DNA from: Toxonevra muliebris
Lineage: Eukaryota; Arthropoda; Insecta; Diptera; Pallopteridae
Length of the DNA: 64,000 nt
Direction of reading: 5' to 3'
NCBI GenBank assembly: GCA_963691655.1
Contig: OY829329.1
Span: 80,408,613-80,472,612, forward strand
The position numbers were made by a program, and so were the translations under genes. Numbering within the stretch: the first letter of the stretch is position 1; the number at the start of each line of letters is the position of its first letter. Shown here piece by piece: positions 47,456 through 60,186 of the stretch. The notes beneath the pieces were generated by a model. That model had not been told where the DNA came from. It did not search any database and saw nothing but the letters and a program-made list of their open reading frames with translations.

Positions 47456-50120
47456 ATAATGTGCCTTCTTCTCGTCCGTCCAGATGTGTACAGGATCACT
47501 GAGTTTGTCACTTTTGAAAGCACTTAAGTATGTATTACATAAAACTATGTTTATATGAATGTTGACGGGTACAGCTGTAAATATGTTGCGCTTATACTTA
47601 TTAAGTATACAGAGCTTATCAGAGCCAGATATCGCTAACAAAGCTTTTGCATCAATGCCCCCGGCATTCTACCACCATTTTACCCATTTTTCCACCACCC
47701 ATTACATTATTTACCCTGTGGCGTAATCAGCAATACAATACAACACAGCCACCAACAACAACAGCAACAACAAAAAATTAAGTACAATTCTTATGGGCAA
47801 TAAAAATACAAAGAAAGCATTAATGTGATATTTTTGTTATATTTTTAAGTGCTTATCGCAACTTCGAAATTTAATTTGTGGGCGTAGTTAAAAATTGTTC
47901 GCTTGCCAAGAGAAAAATAAATAAAAACACGATAAGATTTTTGATAAGAAGCCATTTTGTGATTATGTTTTTTATTTGTTCTTTTCGCTTTTGAAGAACG
48001 AAAAAGCTTTTGAAAGTATAAAGACTAAAGTGTACTTTAGAAATTAAAAGCGTAGTAAACCTTTTTTTCATCACTGTTGCATCCCATCTCATAAAGTATT
48101 CCACGTTCATAAGTTAATTTAAAAATACGCCGGAAACGAACAAGCGCCATGTTTGACAGTGAATGATGAAGTTGATTTTGAGCTAAAAGCAAAGGGAAAT
48201 GGTACGCAAACAATTTACTATTTTTTGTTTGCACAAAATGCATACTTTTACTTCCATACACCTGTCCTCATGGTTATGTGCCCCTCCTCCTCCTAGTGCC
48301 TTACAAAATATTGCAACGGATGCACGTACAATTTATACATACATACATACATATTCTTAAGATTGCAATTCCAACTCTGATAGAAACAAAAAACATTTAT
48401 AATATTGCAAATCCTATTAAAAACTGTCATAATGTGAAATTTTTTACGCCTTTTTATGTCATTTGCTTTTTTTTATTTTTATATTGTTTTTGTTTTTAAA
48501 TAAATTAAATATATTCCGCAATAAAACAACAATGAATGATGAGATAGCAATCGTTTGCATTGTCATGCAAACAAGGTGGAAATGTTTTCCCTTCAACATT
48601 CCACAAATAAAACTAGAAATCATTTTTATCATTATAGCAAAATATCATTATAAATAGCTTATTTTGTGTATTTAAAAATGTTGTTGTGGTTTTTGCGATA
48701 ATTTTTTTTACATTGTATGTATTGTAATGTACAGAATGATAAAATTGCATATGAGAGTGTATGATTTTTTTCGTGTTTGTTAAATTGTATATAATGCAGA
48801 GGTGCTCATAATTGCATGGGTTTGGTTGGTAAAGTTTCTTAGATTTTTGAGGGCCAAATCAAAAGTTCTTCTGGGCATTATACATATTTGTTATACATAA
48901 TTCGAGTATGTTGATTCCGACTGCATTTACACAATTTTTCTGTGACAGAAACCAATAAACATATCAATCACTTTCCAAATCGTCATCGTCACTTTTCAAA
49001 CCGTTTTAGTAGAAATTTTATCACCACTGCTGTCAAAATTGCTCAGTGAAGCAGATTTGCAAAAAAAAAATTAGTAAAATAATACTGAGCCACACATAAT
49101 TTTACTACAAGTAAAATTACTTAACCCGCACAACCTGCAGAGTTCGTGAGCGCACAAAGGAACTTTCACAATTTTAGTAAGAAATAAAATTAGTAAGAGA
49201 TCGCGACTCCACAACCACAATAGTCACAGTTAGCAACAGCTGCAATAAAAGTGAGCATAAAAATTGTATAAAACATGATTATACTCCTTAGAATTCCAGC
49301 CCTATGAAGCCTTCTGCACCCAGCCTAAAATAAACTGAAAAAGCCCAAAAAACTCGGGTGAAAATTACTCCACCAGTTTCGTTACAAAAAGGCGTTACAC
49401 CATATCACTCATTTACTAAAAGACTGTCATAAGTAAAAAAACACGATTTTTGAGTTAATTATGCATAATTATTCATTATATCGCTCTTCATATTGTGTAA
49501 AAATTTCATATTAATATCTTGTATACTCTGCGCGTGAGAATTATAAGATTTCTCCTTTCTTCTGCAAAGTGGGAGTCAATTGAAAACTTTAAACGCGTTT
49601 TCTGTTAGTAAATGAGCGATATCAATATATTTTTAATTGATTTTAATCACGAACGGCTTGGAGTAGTGGAGTACGACTTGTCGATTCGCTCTCACGACTC
49701 TCTAGGTCACACAGAACTGGATGTAGATATATGTATGTATATGCAAAAATATGTACCACTTTCAGCCACACACACAACCATATCCGTTCTTCATTTTCTT
49801 CACTGATTCAAATTATATTTTTGAGTTTGTTTCATAGATGTTTTCTCTATTATTATTATATTCTGTAATCTCCTAATTGTATAATATTTGTTTAAAAGTA
49901 GACTACTCAGACGGTACCCGAAAAATCACTTATATCCGGAATATAACGGTTACCCATCATATTAGTACCAGGGTAAGTAATACCCGAAAACTCCGAGATG
50001 TAGTATAAAAGTACGATGCTCGGCGCTGCCAAAAATCTAAAATAGAAGATAAACATTTTTTGAAGGTCACAATCTGTCAATGGGAAACCTTCAAGAGTAA
50101 AACTTGCCTAAGAAAATATT
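47456..50120. other. Non-coding span
   Basis: Frames at 47871-48261 and 48278-48657 are short, overlapping and low in complexity. Nothing recognised. Confidence 0.5.
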
Positions 50121-50163
50121 TTGACATCGCCGTTCGGGCTTGGCATAAAACTGTAGGTCCCTC
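50121..50163 (+). mobile_element. SINE/LINE-type tail block
   Basis: GACATCGCCGTTCGGGCTTG followed by AAACTGTAGGTCC matches the 3' portion of the SINE at 36486-36807 in opposite orientation. The rest of the SINE is not recognisable nearby, so this may be a SINE remnant or the tail of a LINE sharing that 3' end. Confidence 0.6.
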
Positions 50164-50972
50164 GTGTATAAATATAACTCGTACCACATGAATGGATGAG
50201 AACTGCTCAGTCCTAGATTCTAGAATCTCCAAGAAATGTACCGTTAAAGAAAAAGAAGAAATTTCCAACAAACCAATAATCTGATTGGAAAGTGTTGTAT
50301 AAAGAGTTGATAGAAAATTCAATTGTCTTTCATTTGGTATAATGTTATTTTAAATCAGCTATCGCCACCAAAGATATTGGTAATTAAGTAAAAACATTTT
50401 TTCAGCGTTAAAAGCATGGAAATTTGGCAATATCTCGAAAACTGTTCTATTTTATTTTTTTTATTCATTTTCGGATTCAGCGCGCAATTTTACATAAATC
50501 ATACATTCTTTTTTAATTCGTAAACTGTTCCGCGGAATATATTTTGGGAACCGCTGATCTAATGTATTAACCTTGCTTCCTCTTGCTTTTTGTGTCTTTT
50601 TGTTGATGTTAGTGTAGCAACAGCAATAGCTAAATATTTCTTTAAGCCAAGCTTGAGGTTCAATTTTTATAAGCACAAAAATGTAAGAAATTGAGTAGTA
50701 CCTGTTTTATGGCACAAATTTTTTCAATTGTGGAGCCTGTCTTGCGAATTGATAAAAATAGGCTAAATAGGCTTAAATGAGATGACTTTTAAAAAAACGT
50801 TAACTAATAACTATTATTATTTTTTTTTTTTTAAGAAACTATGAAAACTATGTTAGAAACCAGTCTTTTTTTGTGTAGGACTGTTTTATTTATTCATTTT
50901 ATATTAGATTAGCCTAATATGTACAATTACTTTCTGGATATGCTTTTAATGAATAAATACGTATATAAAGTA
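50164..50972. other. Non-coding span
   Basis: Nothing recognised. Confidence 0.5.
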
Positions 50973-51194
50973 CTGTTCAAAATTATAGCGCACTTAGTAC
51001 TCACTATGTTCAAAGCTGAATAACTTCGGCATAAGTCCAGAGAAATCGATCGGGTCTTTTTCATTGTGAAACTTTATTTTATTCTATATTAACTTGAGAA
51101 ATAAAAATGAGCACTATAAAACAAAAAGCAAAAAATATCAAGTGTTATTCGAAAGACTCTGATTTAGTGTGCCAAAATTATAGCGCTCTTGAAC
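50973..51194 (+). mobile_element. Tc1-like element, one end with two direct repeats
   Basis: TA then CTGTTCAAAATTATAGCGCAC at 50973 and a second copy GTGCCAAAATTATAGCGCTC ending near 51194, about 200 bp apart in the same orientation. This is half of an IR/DR layout. No inverted mate was found downstream. Confidence 0.45.
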
Positions 51195-52187
51195 TAATTA
51201 ATTAGTAATTTTAGTATAAAGAACACTCTGTATTTCTTAACCCATCAATACATAAATTTCCGAAATTTGTTGTAAATTTCTTAAAAATTACTGGTTATAG
51301 GGATCCCTAAAAATATTGTCTTGAATTGAAGGATATTTCTATCAAGGAAGTTTTAATTCAAACTTTAAGACCATTGACATCGATAATTGTACGACAAATT
51401 TTGAGAATTTCGGATTACAATATCCGATTTTGCAATTCATGATGTATGGTTCGGAGGGTTATTATACTAAGAAATTCAAGATAGAGATATAATATTCTTA
51501 CACCCTGAATTGATTGATTCCATAAAATTCAATAAGCGAGCTGAAAGTCCAAAAACTTCTTCGATATCTGTCAAATAAATCCTAAGATACAAATCGTCAA
51601 GAGCATGCAGCATAATTTATAGCGATTCGTATTCGCTCATACAGGGCGTGAAGAAGTTTGCTGTGTTCATTTAACCTTTATCACGAAAGTTTGCAGATCT
51701 ATTTAATCAAAACAACATTATTCCAGCATTGCTTTGCAACAGTTTCCGAATTAAAATTTTCAGCTTATTTAAAAATATTTGATTGAAAAAATCTCTAAAT
51801 TTTAATCTAAATGTTTTTATTATGGTATTTTTATTTTTAATCTTTAAAAAAATTTGCAAAGATAATACATAATTTCTAAGATTGAACATAAAGATTAAAT
51901 TTAGCTTTTAAATAAATCCCAACTTCAGTATTTGATGATAACTTACGAGTATTTCATGTTAGCGTTGAGCTTTCATCATCAACATAAGCGGGTATTGGAA
52001 GCGTTTTTAAGTCAGTACAGATTTTATTATAAAGCATTTCTGGTTTAGCCAACAGCAACTTGATTTATCAAAAATTCCGTATTTGCTTTAATGCAGCATT
52101 AGAGAAGAACTAGTTTTTAGTTATTAATTAATTTTTTAAAGTGTTTTATTTCGAATTCATTAAATCAGCAAATAAATAAATGCAGCA
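51195..52187. other. AT-rich non-coding span
   Basis: Nothing recognised. Confidence 0.5.
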
Positions 52188-52564
52188 CAGTAAAGCCTCG
52201 ATTTAAGTTGCACACTATTGTAATTATAATACATATTTCACATTGTCAGGCTTTATATATTTAATATAAACTATTTTTATTTAATTTTTTATTTAATAAA
52301 AGAGCACTGGTTACCATGACCTTTGGCTAATATACCGAAGTACTGTATTGGCACCATATACAGTGAAAAAAATCGCTAATCTTCACCTTAAATATTGTCT
52401 TTTCTCCCAGATTCTTGCAGTAGATATCTAGAGGACTTTCGAAATTACTAAAAGCATTAAAATTTATGCACAATTGCTGAGAAATTTTGTTCACGTTTAG
52501 AATAGTCAATGGAAGAAGAAATTTGTTCACGTTAGTGGATGTTCACATTATCGAACTTTGACTG
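52188..52564. mobile_element. pogo-like MITE
   Basis: Ends CAGTAAAGCCTCGAT and, in reverse, CAGTCAAAGTTCGAT match at 11 of 15 positions over a 377-bp span. TA follows the right end; CA precedes the left. CCTCGAT/TTCGATAAT-type termini are pogo/Tigger-like. Subterminal GTGAAC repeats occur at the right. Confidence 0.5.
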
Positions 52565-54825
52565 TATAACTTCCAAGTGCAATGCCGTTATTACTCTTTT
52601 TTACTTAGTCTTTAGTTTTATAAATTTTTTTTTGATGAATAATCACAGAAATGAAGTGAAGCTGTCATGTGGTCTGTCCTTTATAGCCAAATGAGCCAAC
52701 GTTGATGATCATCAGCTGTTGATGCCAAATTTTGCGTCTCTTTGAAAAGGAATTTGTTAGTTTCTTATATTTATGGCCAGCTGTTTTAAACTGTTAAACT
52801 CACGCTCACAAAATGTTGAGCTAAAGTTGCAGAAAAGAAATGCGCTTGAAATCTAAATAATGACCACTCAAGAACATTTGTTTTAGTTTTTGTGCTGCAT
52901 CATTCAAAATGGAAAATGCAAAATGCGATTCACGAAATTTCCAGCGGAAAAGATACTTGTCTTCATCATCGATACAACAACAAAAAAATATGACAAGATT
53001 TTCAAAGATGTCATCATCAAGTTGTGTAGGCGGGGACACTTTGCCCCAATCAACCACAAAATAACAAGTACTTCAGTAGAAATGAAGCTATAGTCGCACT
53101 TAACCACTCACATGCAGGGAACACACATGTACCCGTATTTTTACGTGTGTTTGTAAATAAAGCCAACGACAACATACGCGGATAGATAGAAAAAAGGCAC
53201 ACATGAAAACAAACTTGCATTTTATTCGTTTTCCGATTTGCTACAGCGATAACTTGCCTCATTGTATGCGGCAGCGGCAGCGGCAGTGGCAGCGGCAGCA
53301 CTAACGAACGATGATGGTGAGAAAGAAGACAGCACTGCGAGTGCAGCACCACTACACATATGCACAGAGATAAGGCACAAACCAGTTTGTTAACGTTGCA
53401 ATTTATACTGCTGCTGGCAGTCAAAAGATGATGATACTGCTGCTGTTGCATTGCAAAGCAGGCGAAATGGAAAATCTTGATATGAAGTCTTGGAAAAATC
53501 TACGATTATTGAAACTCATAAAGGGTGCTTCAAATTGAATTTACTTGTGGTGGTGGCAGGGTGACCAGAAGATTGTTTAATTATAATTATTGTTTAATAG
53601 TTGTGTTAACAAATGAGATTTGTTAAAGTTTAAGCACGCAAAGTCATACATTTACAGATTTACAGACATGCATTTGTATGTATGTATACAGTATGTATGG
53701 AAGCGCTAGAAATCTCAATTACTCGTAGGTACTTATAAAACTTAAAGCTAATGAAAAAAGCGTCGGATGACTTAAACTTAAACATTCACCAAATTAATTT
53801 CAAACAAACCTGCAATCGATGGTGTTGCATTTGTTGCATCTTACCAACAATATCGTATCTCGCCACATGCAACTTTCGTCGTCGCACAACACAACAACTG
53901 AAGCAAGCAGTGAATGAAATACAACAAGTCGTCGCTGTGATTGGTCTGGATGGTATTGGTATGGCGCCGCCCATATCTGGTTTTATTCTTTATTTTTTCA
54001 GCGCTGCGAGGCCACTTTATCTTACTTTATCTCGTATTTAATCCCCCTGCCCCTCCATCGCCCGCTCCAACAGAGGCACAACAACATCAGGCAGCGTCTG
54101 TCACATGGTCTCTCTGCTGTGCTGTTTATTGTTGCTGTTATTGGTGTAGCTACTTTTTCTGTCGTTGTTCAGCTACTTTTATTTTTGAGAAATGGCGTTC
54201 ATAGTGCTGATGTATTAGTTGCAGGTGATGTTACTACAAAAATACACATGGACACACTTACACACACATATACACATTCACACAAAGAGATAACTGCAGA
54301 CACTGCTGATGAGTGCTTCCACATATTAGATGTGCATACAAACGTTTATTGCCGTCGGATCTATTTCGATCGATTTCGTTATTGATTGGTTGAGCTGTGC
54401 TTTTAATGTTTTTGTGCTTTATAGTTAGTAGTGCATGGCAGGTAGAGCTTTTTGTATAATACGCTATGCGCCTCTAATAAGAAAAAATATACAATCTTAT
54501 CGTTGCTGGTGCCAAAAGAGTGATCGATTTTGTTATGCCCATTTATGAATTTACATGTTCGTTTTCCAGACGGTCACAACAACTTCCGAAGAAATTGAAA
54601 TATCGATCTTAAATTTATGCCTTTCTGAAAAGGATGTGATCTGCAACCGACATGCTTTATTCATCCATATTTATATTATTACTTTGAAGAAATTAACATA
54701 AAATTTTCCAAAAAGTTTAACCTTTTGTTTTTTAGAGTTTGATGGTAATAATAATTTCTAAACTAACAACATTTTTTGCTCCTACATAACTACATATGCA
54801 TGTATTAGTGCTGCGATAGCTCCGT
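52565..54825. other. Non-coding span with simple repeats
   Basis: Contains a GGCAGC-type tract (about 53269-53300), CA-rich DNA near 54240-54290 and several overlapping frames up to 133 codons (53050-53451, minus) without domains. The patch 53815-54200 is locally less AT-rich; it could be conserved regulatory or leader sequence, but nothing shows it directly. Confidence 0.4.
53269..53300. repeat. (GGCAGC)n microsatellite
   Basis: About five imperfect hexamer units. Confidence 0.85.
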
Positions 54826-55672
54826 GATTTTGGAGTTGTTGACAATGTGCAATCACTTTTTAACCAACATGTTCCGTTAAGACCCCTGGTATAATCAACG
54901 TGTAAAATCTGCCATAAAATTACGTAACCGACTACACTCCAAATGGAAAAAGCATCCTACATGTGGAAACTGGACCTCTTACACCAGTGCACGTAACCGT
55001 GCAACCTTACTAACACTAAACAATATTTTTGTTGGTGTAGACTGAGCATATCACTTTGGAATAATTTAAACAAATTTGGTGCACTTTCTCTGGAAATCAT
55101 GTTGATGCATATTTCAATTTCTCCGCAGTTACTGAAATTGATATCATTAATAGTTTTATAAAGTTTAAGTCTACTGCAATAGGTGCTGATGGAGTATCAC
55201 CCGAATTCTTAAAATTGATTTTGCCATATATTATTACTCCCATCACACATGTAATCAATCATTGCCTTACCAACTCATGCTTTCTTACAAAGTGGAAGCG
55301 TAGCACTGTGATTCCATTTGCCAAGAAATCTAATCCTGTTGAATCACAAGACTTTCAACCCATAAGCATTCTACCAGTGTTGTCTAAAGTTTTTGAAAAT
55401 CTGATGGCGACTCAAATTTCGGCATATCTGATTGAAATTAAGCTACTAAGCCTCCTTCAGTCTGGAGGGGGACTTTACTTTGTTTGTAAAATTTTCAAAC
55501 GCATTTAAAAGTGTGAACCCTTTATTATTGTGTGACACGCTTCAGCATTTCTTTGGGTTTTCTGAGTGTGCTACTAGGTTACTAGACTGTTATTAATACG
55601 GACGGGTACAGCGGGTCATGGTTGGTGACAATCTTTTTGATGAAAAAGTAATTCGATCAGGTGTTCCTCAGG
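54826..55672 (+). pseudogene. LINE ORF2 reverse-transcriptase fragment
   Basis: Readable blocks in order: DNVQSLFNQHVPLR and, one frame over, PWYNQRVKSAIKLRNRLHSK (the region between endonuclease and RT). Then come IGADGVSPEFLKL, ITHVINHCLTNSCFLTKWKR, STVIPFAKKSNP, DFQPISILPVLSKVFE (RT motifs 0-2) and LLSLLQSG. After a deletion and frameshift comes a decayed DFSNAFKSVN block, and finally VIRSGVPQG. The FADD/YADD catalytic box is absent, the motif after LQSG is lost, and several stops interrupt 55020-55140. The longest open part is 55215-55508. It resembles Jockey/CR1-group LINEs; no clade is assigned. Confidence 0.8.
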
Positions 55673-55730
55673 GAAAAACTGAAGTTTGGGCGCAGTTTAA
55701 ATATGATTCAAATTATATTACATGAGTTTT

Positions 55731-55838
55731 TGTTTGTAGATATTCCAAATCATACTTAAACTAAATCTAAATTCGATAGTATATATTTTACCCCAAATTT
55801 GAATACAGTTTAAGTATGATTGGAAATGTCTACAAAGG
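55731..55838. repeat. Imperfect 32-bp inverted repeat beside the LINE
   Basis: Arms 55731-55762 and 55807-55838 share TTGTAGAYATTCCAAATCAT-like sequence with a few mismatches; a third related block (AGTTTAAATATGATTCAAAT) lies at 55694. It begins about 20 bp after the last LINE motif. Confidence 0.7.
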
Positions 55839-56174
55839 AAATAGTTTTCAACCGTGGTTACAAACTGAAAAGAAGATCTAAGTCGTGAGTTGGTACTTCT
55901 TTAGATTGGATTGTTACTCATAATAATTATGAGTGGACGTAAGAAATAACTAGCACGAAATAATAATTATAAGCAGCAATAAAAATTTAAATTGTGCTGC
56001 AATAGTTATTTCTTTCTTGAACAGCTTATAAAGTCTTTCTTGCAAGAATTGCTCAATTTTTTCAAATTTTTTTTTATATTAAAATTTGTGTATTTTTTTT
56101 TTTTTTTTGTTGGAACTGCAAAAGAAGTATTCCAGAATACAGCACTCAGACAAGTTTTACGTCTATTGTATTAT
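55839..56174. other. Non-coding span
   Basis: T-runs only; nothing recognised. Confidence 0.5.
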
Positions 56175-56345
56175 ATCCTGTGTTCCCTTTTGCTATTCTT
56201 TGAATCTACCAGATTTATTAATACATCTTTGGTGTTAAAGAGTTCAGGTGTTTGTCTCTCAACGCTCCAGTGCCAAATATGCTTACCCTGATCTGACAGA
56301 CACTAAGAAAGTGGTCAGCCGTCTCTTTTAAGTATTTTAATCCAA
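56175..56345 (-). pseudogene. LINE ORF2 C-terminal tail, second type
   Basis: The minus frame reads LKETADHFLSVCQ, then VSIFGTGALRDKHLNSLTPK; after a one-base shift INKSGRFKE and a stop follow. This is the ETaeHFLC.C...FLG...L..L...gRF pattern at the end of Jockey-type ORF2. The CP pair of the knuckle is altered. It resembles the tail at 33019-33168 in layout, but the sequences differ enough to be separate families. Confidence 0.6.
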
Positions 56346-56431
56346 ATGTATGACTTGACATTTTTACGGTTTTACAATATTGTAATGGAATTCCATCTGA
56401 CATTTGTTTTTAAATATCGTAATACTCAATG

Positions 56432-56470
56432 TGGTCGCTGTAACCTAGTGGTTAGTGTACTGGACAAATG
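56432..56470 (+). mobile_element. tRNA-like SINE head fragment
   Basis: GGTCGCTGTAACCTAGTGGT followed by TAGTGTACTGGAC parallels the head of the 36486-36807 SINE and carries an A box (TAACCTAGTGG). No B box follows, so it is a truncated SINE head or decayed tRNA. Confidence 0.5.
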
Positions 56471-57221
56471 CTATTCTTGCGCGTATTCTTATATGAAAAA
56501 ACTTCGAGAATTAACATTTAAACGAATTTTGTTCTGTTTTTGATTAGTTAAGTGTGGAATTATTTCACTTTTAAAATCAAGTCCGAGTTTTTGACTTTTG
56601 GCCACCGTTTCAATATTGTGTATCGTGTTATTCAGAAATATACAAAAATGTACATACATATGCAAACAATTGTCCGCCTGTATGATACATGTGGAAAAAG
56701 GCTTTGGAAAATATTGCCGCGAATGCTTTGTTTTTATGTATGTATGTATTTATGAATATTTGTGTTTTTCGTTTTACTGATTGGTTTTTTATTACGTATT
56801 CCAATTGCAACAATATTATCTCAATTTTTAAGTTTACACATCAATGAACTTAATTGCAGCATGAACAGCAGGAACATCACTGAAACTGCACTTTCGTTTT
56901 TCATTAATAAATTTCATTTTGTTTTGGTTTAGCTTTTTTTTGCGGGGATGTGAATCAAATAAATGTTGCAGTATGGTTCGGTTTAGCTGTGCATAGTCTC
57001 TCTGAATAGCTGATCAGGGTTTTTTTTCGCACTTTCGAACCGCTGGTTCGGTTCAAAAACCATGCAGTGTAAAATTTAAAATTGTCTTTTAAAGATTCCA
57101 TTTGTATTGAACAGTTATTTAAGACCTTATTCACTGAATTTGGTGTAACTTGGTCCAGAATTTTCTTCGATATACATTTTCGAAAGTGTCACTTATATGG
57201 TTATTGTTTGATATTCCAAAG
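56471..57221. other. Non-coding span
   Basis: Nothing recognised. Confidence 0.5.
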
Positions 57222-57262
57222 CAGCGGTTCTCAACTATATTCATCTTGCGCCCCGTTTCGGA
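57222..57262 (+). mobile_element. Solo hAT-like end, CAGCGGTTCTCAAC
   Basis: CAGCGGTTCTCAACTATATT is close to the well-known Charlie/SPIN-type hAT terminus CAGYGGTTCTCAAC. The next bases (TTGCGCCCCGTTTCGG) also have the usual GC-rich subterminal look. No complementary right end was found downstream. Confidence 0.5.
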
Positions 57263-59607
57263 ATTAGTGACACGCCCACAAATTTATTTTAAATTCATTC
57301 ATTTAATATTATAAACTTCAATATTTAATATAATTTTTATAAATGCTAGTATTAACATTTTATCATAACAATATGCAAATAATATGGTAAGTCACAAAAA
57401 ATGAGATCAATATTATGGCTTGGGAACAATTGTTCTAAAGAATACTGAATTTGGATAAACTTGCTTCAAAACATATTCATGGCTATAAGGAATGTCTGTA
57501 CCAAGATTGGTCAAGATTACTCAAGTTATCGCTTACACAGAGAGTCGGACAAACTATAGCTAGCTAGGTCGACTATATGTCCATACCTACGACGCGACGC
57601 CTAATTATGGCCGTTATAAACAAACATTTATTGGCTCAGCATACATAGTATACTTATAAGGTATACATATAATCAGTGCTGCAAAGTTCAATAATGGGAA
57701 TAATATTTTGAATTCTACCAACATATGCAACAAAAACATTTGGTTCAGGGTTTGGTTCGAGACATTTAAATTGCAGATGGTTCGGTTCAACCTCGGTTTC
57801 CATCTCTATTTATTTGTGCATATTGTGTTGGTCTTGCATTGCAGAGATTTTTGTACTCTGAGCCAGTTTTTTATTGTGAGTTTTCCACCCCGCTTCGAAG
57901 CGATTTCAATTGAAATTCAAATTCGATTTTCATTTTGCACACATACATATGTATGTGTACATACATATGTACATACTCATTTCAATTTCATATAATTTAT
58001 TTGATAAATATCTATAATTACGAATGTTATATTATTTAGAAACCTATTCGGGAGTTTTGTTTGCTGGTGGCCCGTTGCCGTGCTGTTGCAGCAATAAATT
58101 GAATTTGCGAATTGCGTATATTAACACGTTTGTCGTTGTCCTTTACCAACTTCTGAATTCGCTTGTTGCCACTTAATACAAAAATTGTTCAATTAATTTT
58201 GCGATTGAGATTTTATAATTTTTCATTTTTCAATTTTAGATTCCCATCATAATTTCAAATTTTATTCAACATTTTGTTTCTATTTCAGGTATGTTTCATT
58301 GTTAATATCATTGACTTACGTGTTGTACGCGCGACATTCGAGTTATATAGTTTCACATAGTTTGCCCGTGAAAAAGAGGAAATGGGAAGCTAGCGGAGGA
58401 AATCTATTCACAAAATTGAATGTTTCCGCTAAAAATTATTCTAAAAACTTCACAATAACAGGTAAATAATAATAAATAATAGATGGGTTGTTACATACAA
58501 GCTTCAGGATGTTATTTGCAAAAGAGGTTTAAAATCTCAGGCCCAAAAATCAAGAAGAAATCAGAAAGGAACATTCCTTTTCCAATCGTTCAGTAATTCT
58601 AGTTATAGTAATTAATTGGCTTACATAAAGCAAATAACTAGGTGCCTTTTTTAAGCTTTTAGGGTAGCGTAGGCAATGATTACTGTTGAAAAACATCACA
58701 GAAATATACACATGCTATAAAAAAAACTCTTTCAACACACAGTAATGAAGCTCTTCTTTCTGATTATGTTGGTTGGCTACTACAACCACGAATGTGCTAA
58801 ACTGTAATCCAGAGAAAAAACAATTCTAGTGTTTGAACTTTTTAAATTGCATTATAATCAACACTTTTGTGAAAAGAACTTGTAATTATAAAGTGAAACA
58901 TGAGATATCCGCCTTGGAGTTTTGATGAACTTATCAATTTTACATAGCCAAGAATGTTTAACTAAAAAGTGATAAAAATGCACATTCGTGGCTCTGACAA
59001 CCAGTCAACGAAATATATACACAACCAAAAAAAAAGGAGTGAAAATGAACATCATGGAAAATTATCAGCTACTTGCAAGCATTTTGTATCCTTTTTGCCT
59101 GCTAAGATGAAGAAAACCACGCGGCACATTTTCACATACACACGAGTGCACGACTGCACTCACACATAGTCAAGGCAATGAAGTGAATGCACACTAGCAC
59201 ATACACATTCCGATTTGTTAGTTTTTCGTTTCGACGCGCCAAGAATTCTCAGCTCTGTGCACGTCAAGGGGTGCGAGTGGAAGTGTGTGTGCGTGCTTGT
59301 GCAGAAGCAATTTGTGTGGGCGTGTGAGCATGTGTGTGTGAAAGAGTGAATGACGCGAATGAGACGTCTTTATTGCTGTAATACATTTATGTGTGCGTTT
59401 GGGTTGTTGTGGGTGTGTGCAAGTGCAATATTGAAGTCATTGCAACGTTTTTCGTCGTTATCGTGCTCAAAATTTTGTTTCCTTTTTTGCAATAATCTCG
59501 TGCTATCAAGATTCACATTAAAATGTATCATTTTTGCTACACTTCCCACCTTGCTCCTTCTTCTATACCTCATAGCCCCCAAGCACACAAACTATGATAG
59601 CACGACC
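57263..59607. other. Non-coding span with TATG/ACAT and GT-rich tracts
   Basis: An ACATATGT palindromic microsatellite lies at about 57940-57977 and a GT-rich tract at about 59250-59345. No exon or element ends recognised. Confidence 0.5.
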
Positions 59608-60186
59608 CAGTGGCGTAGCCAGAAAATACTTTTCATACTTTACAAAAATAGCACCAATTAATAAATTGCAATGCGGTTTGCCTTCAAGGGCCTTATACAT
59701 TATCTTTAACTCTTATGTTGACTCCTCTGTAGTGCAACGTAAGAAATAAGTAATTTAGGATGTCATGAAATTTGAGCTCGATAGGTGATCCATTTCATAA
59801 AAAATCACATAACTCACGGGCGCTCATATTTATAGCGTGCTTCCACGTAATGAAAATTTTAACTTCCCTTTAAATTATAATATATTCATAAATTTACAAT
59901 AGTATTTCAAAAAATAAAATTACGAAAAAATATGAAATCGATTGATTTTTCCCAATATTGATTGAAAAATTTCTCCTTCATTCAGTTTTATACTTCAGAA
60001 AAAAAAGTTCACAAGTTTTCTAATCCGATTCATAAAAACTTATTAACTATACCCAAAAAGGCAGAACATGTTATGAAGATATTCTTCTTCCTCTTTTATG
60101 ATACAATAGCCCATGGACGGCTTAGACCGAGCTTGGAGAAACTGAAAGAACATAAGCAATGAAAAAAGATTTCGGCTACGCCACTG
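59608..60186. mobile_element. hAT-like element, CAGTGGCGTAGCC termini
   Basis: Left CAGTGGCGTAGCCAGAAA and right, in reverse, CAGTGGCGTAGCCGAAA are identical for 13 bp. The 579-bp interior has no transposase. The 8-bp flanks (GCACGACC, GTGTGTGC) do not match well. Termini resemble those of 998-1349. Confidence 0.65.

Noticed and set aside
57750..57775. GGTTCGAGA as a tRNA B box
   Set aside because: No A box at the right distance and no stem pairing.
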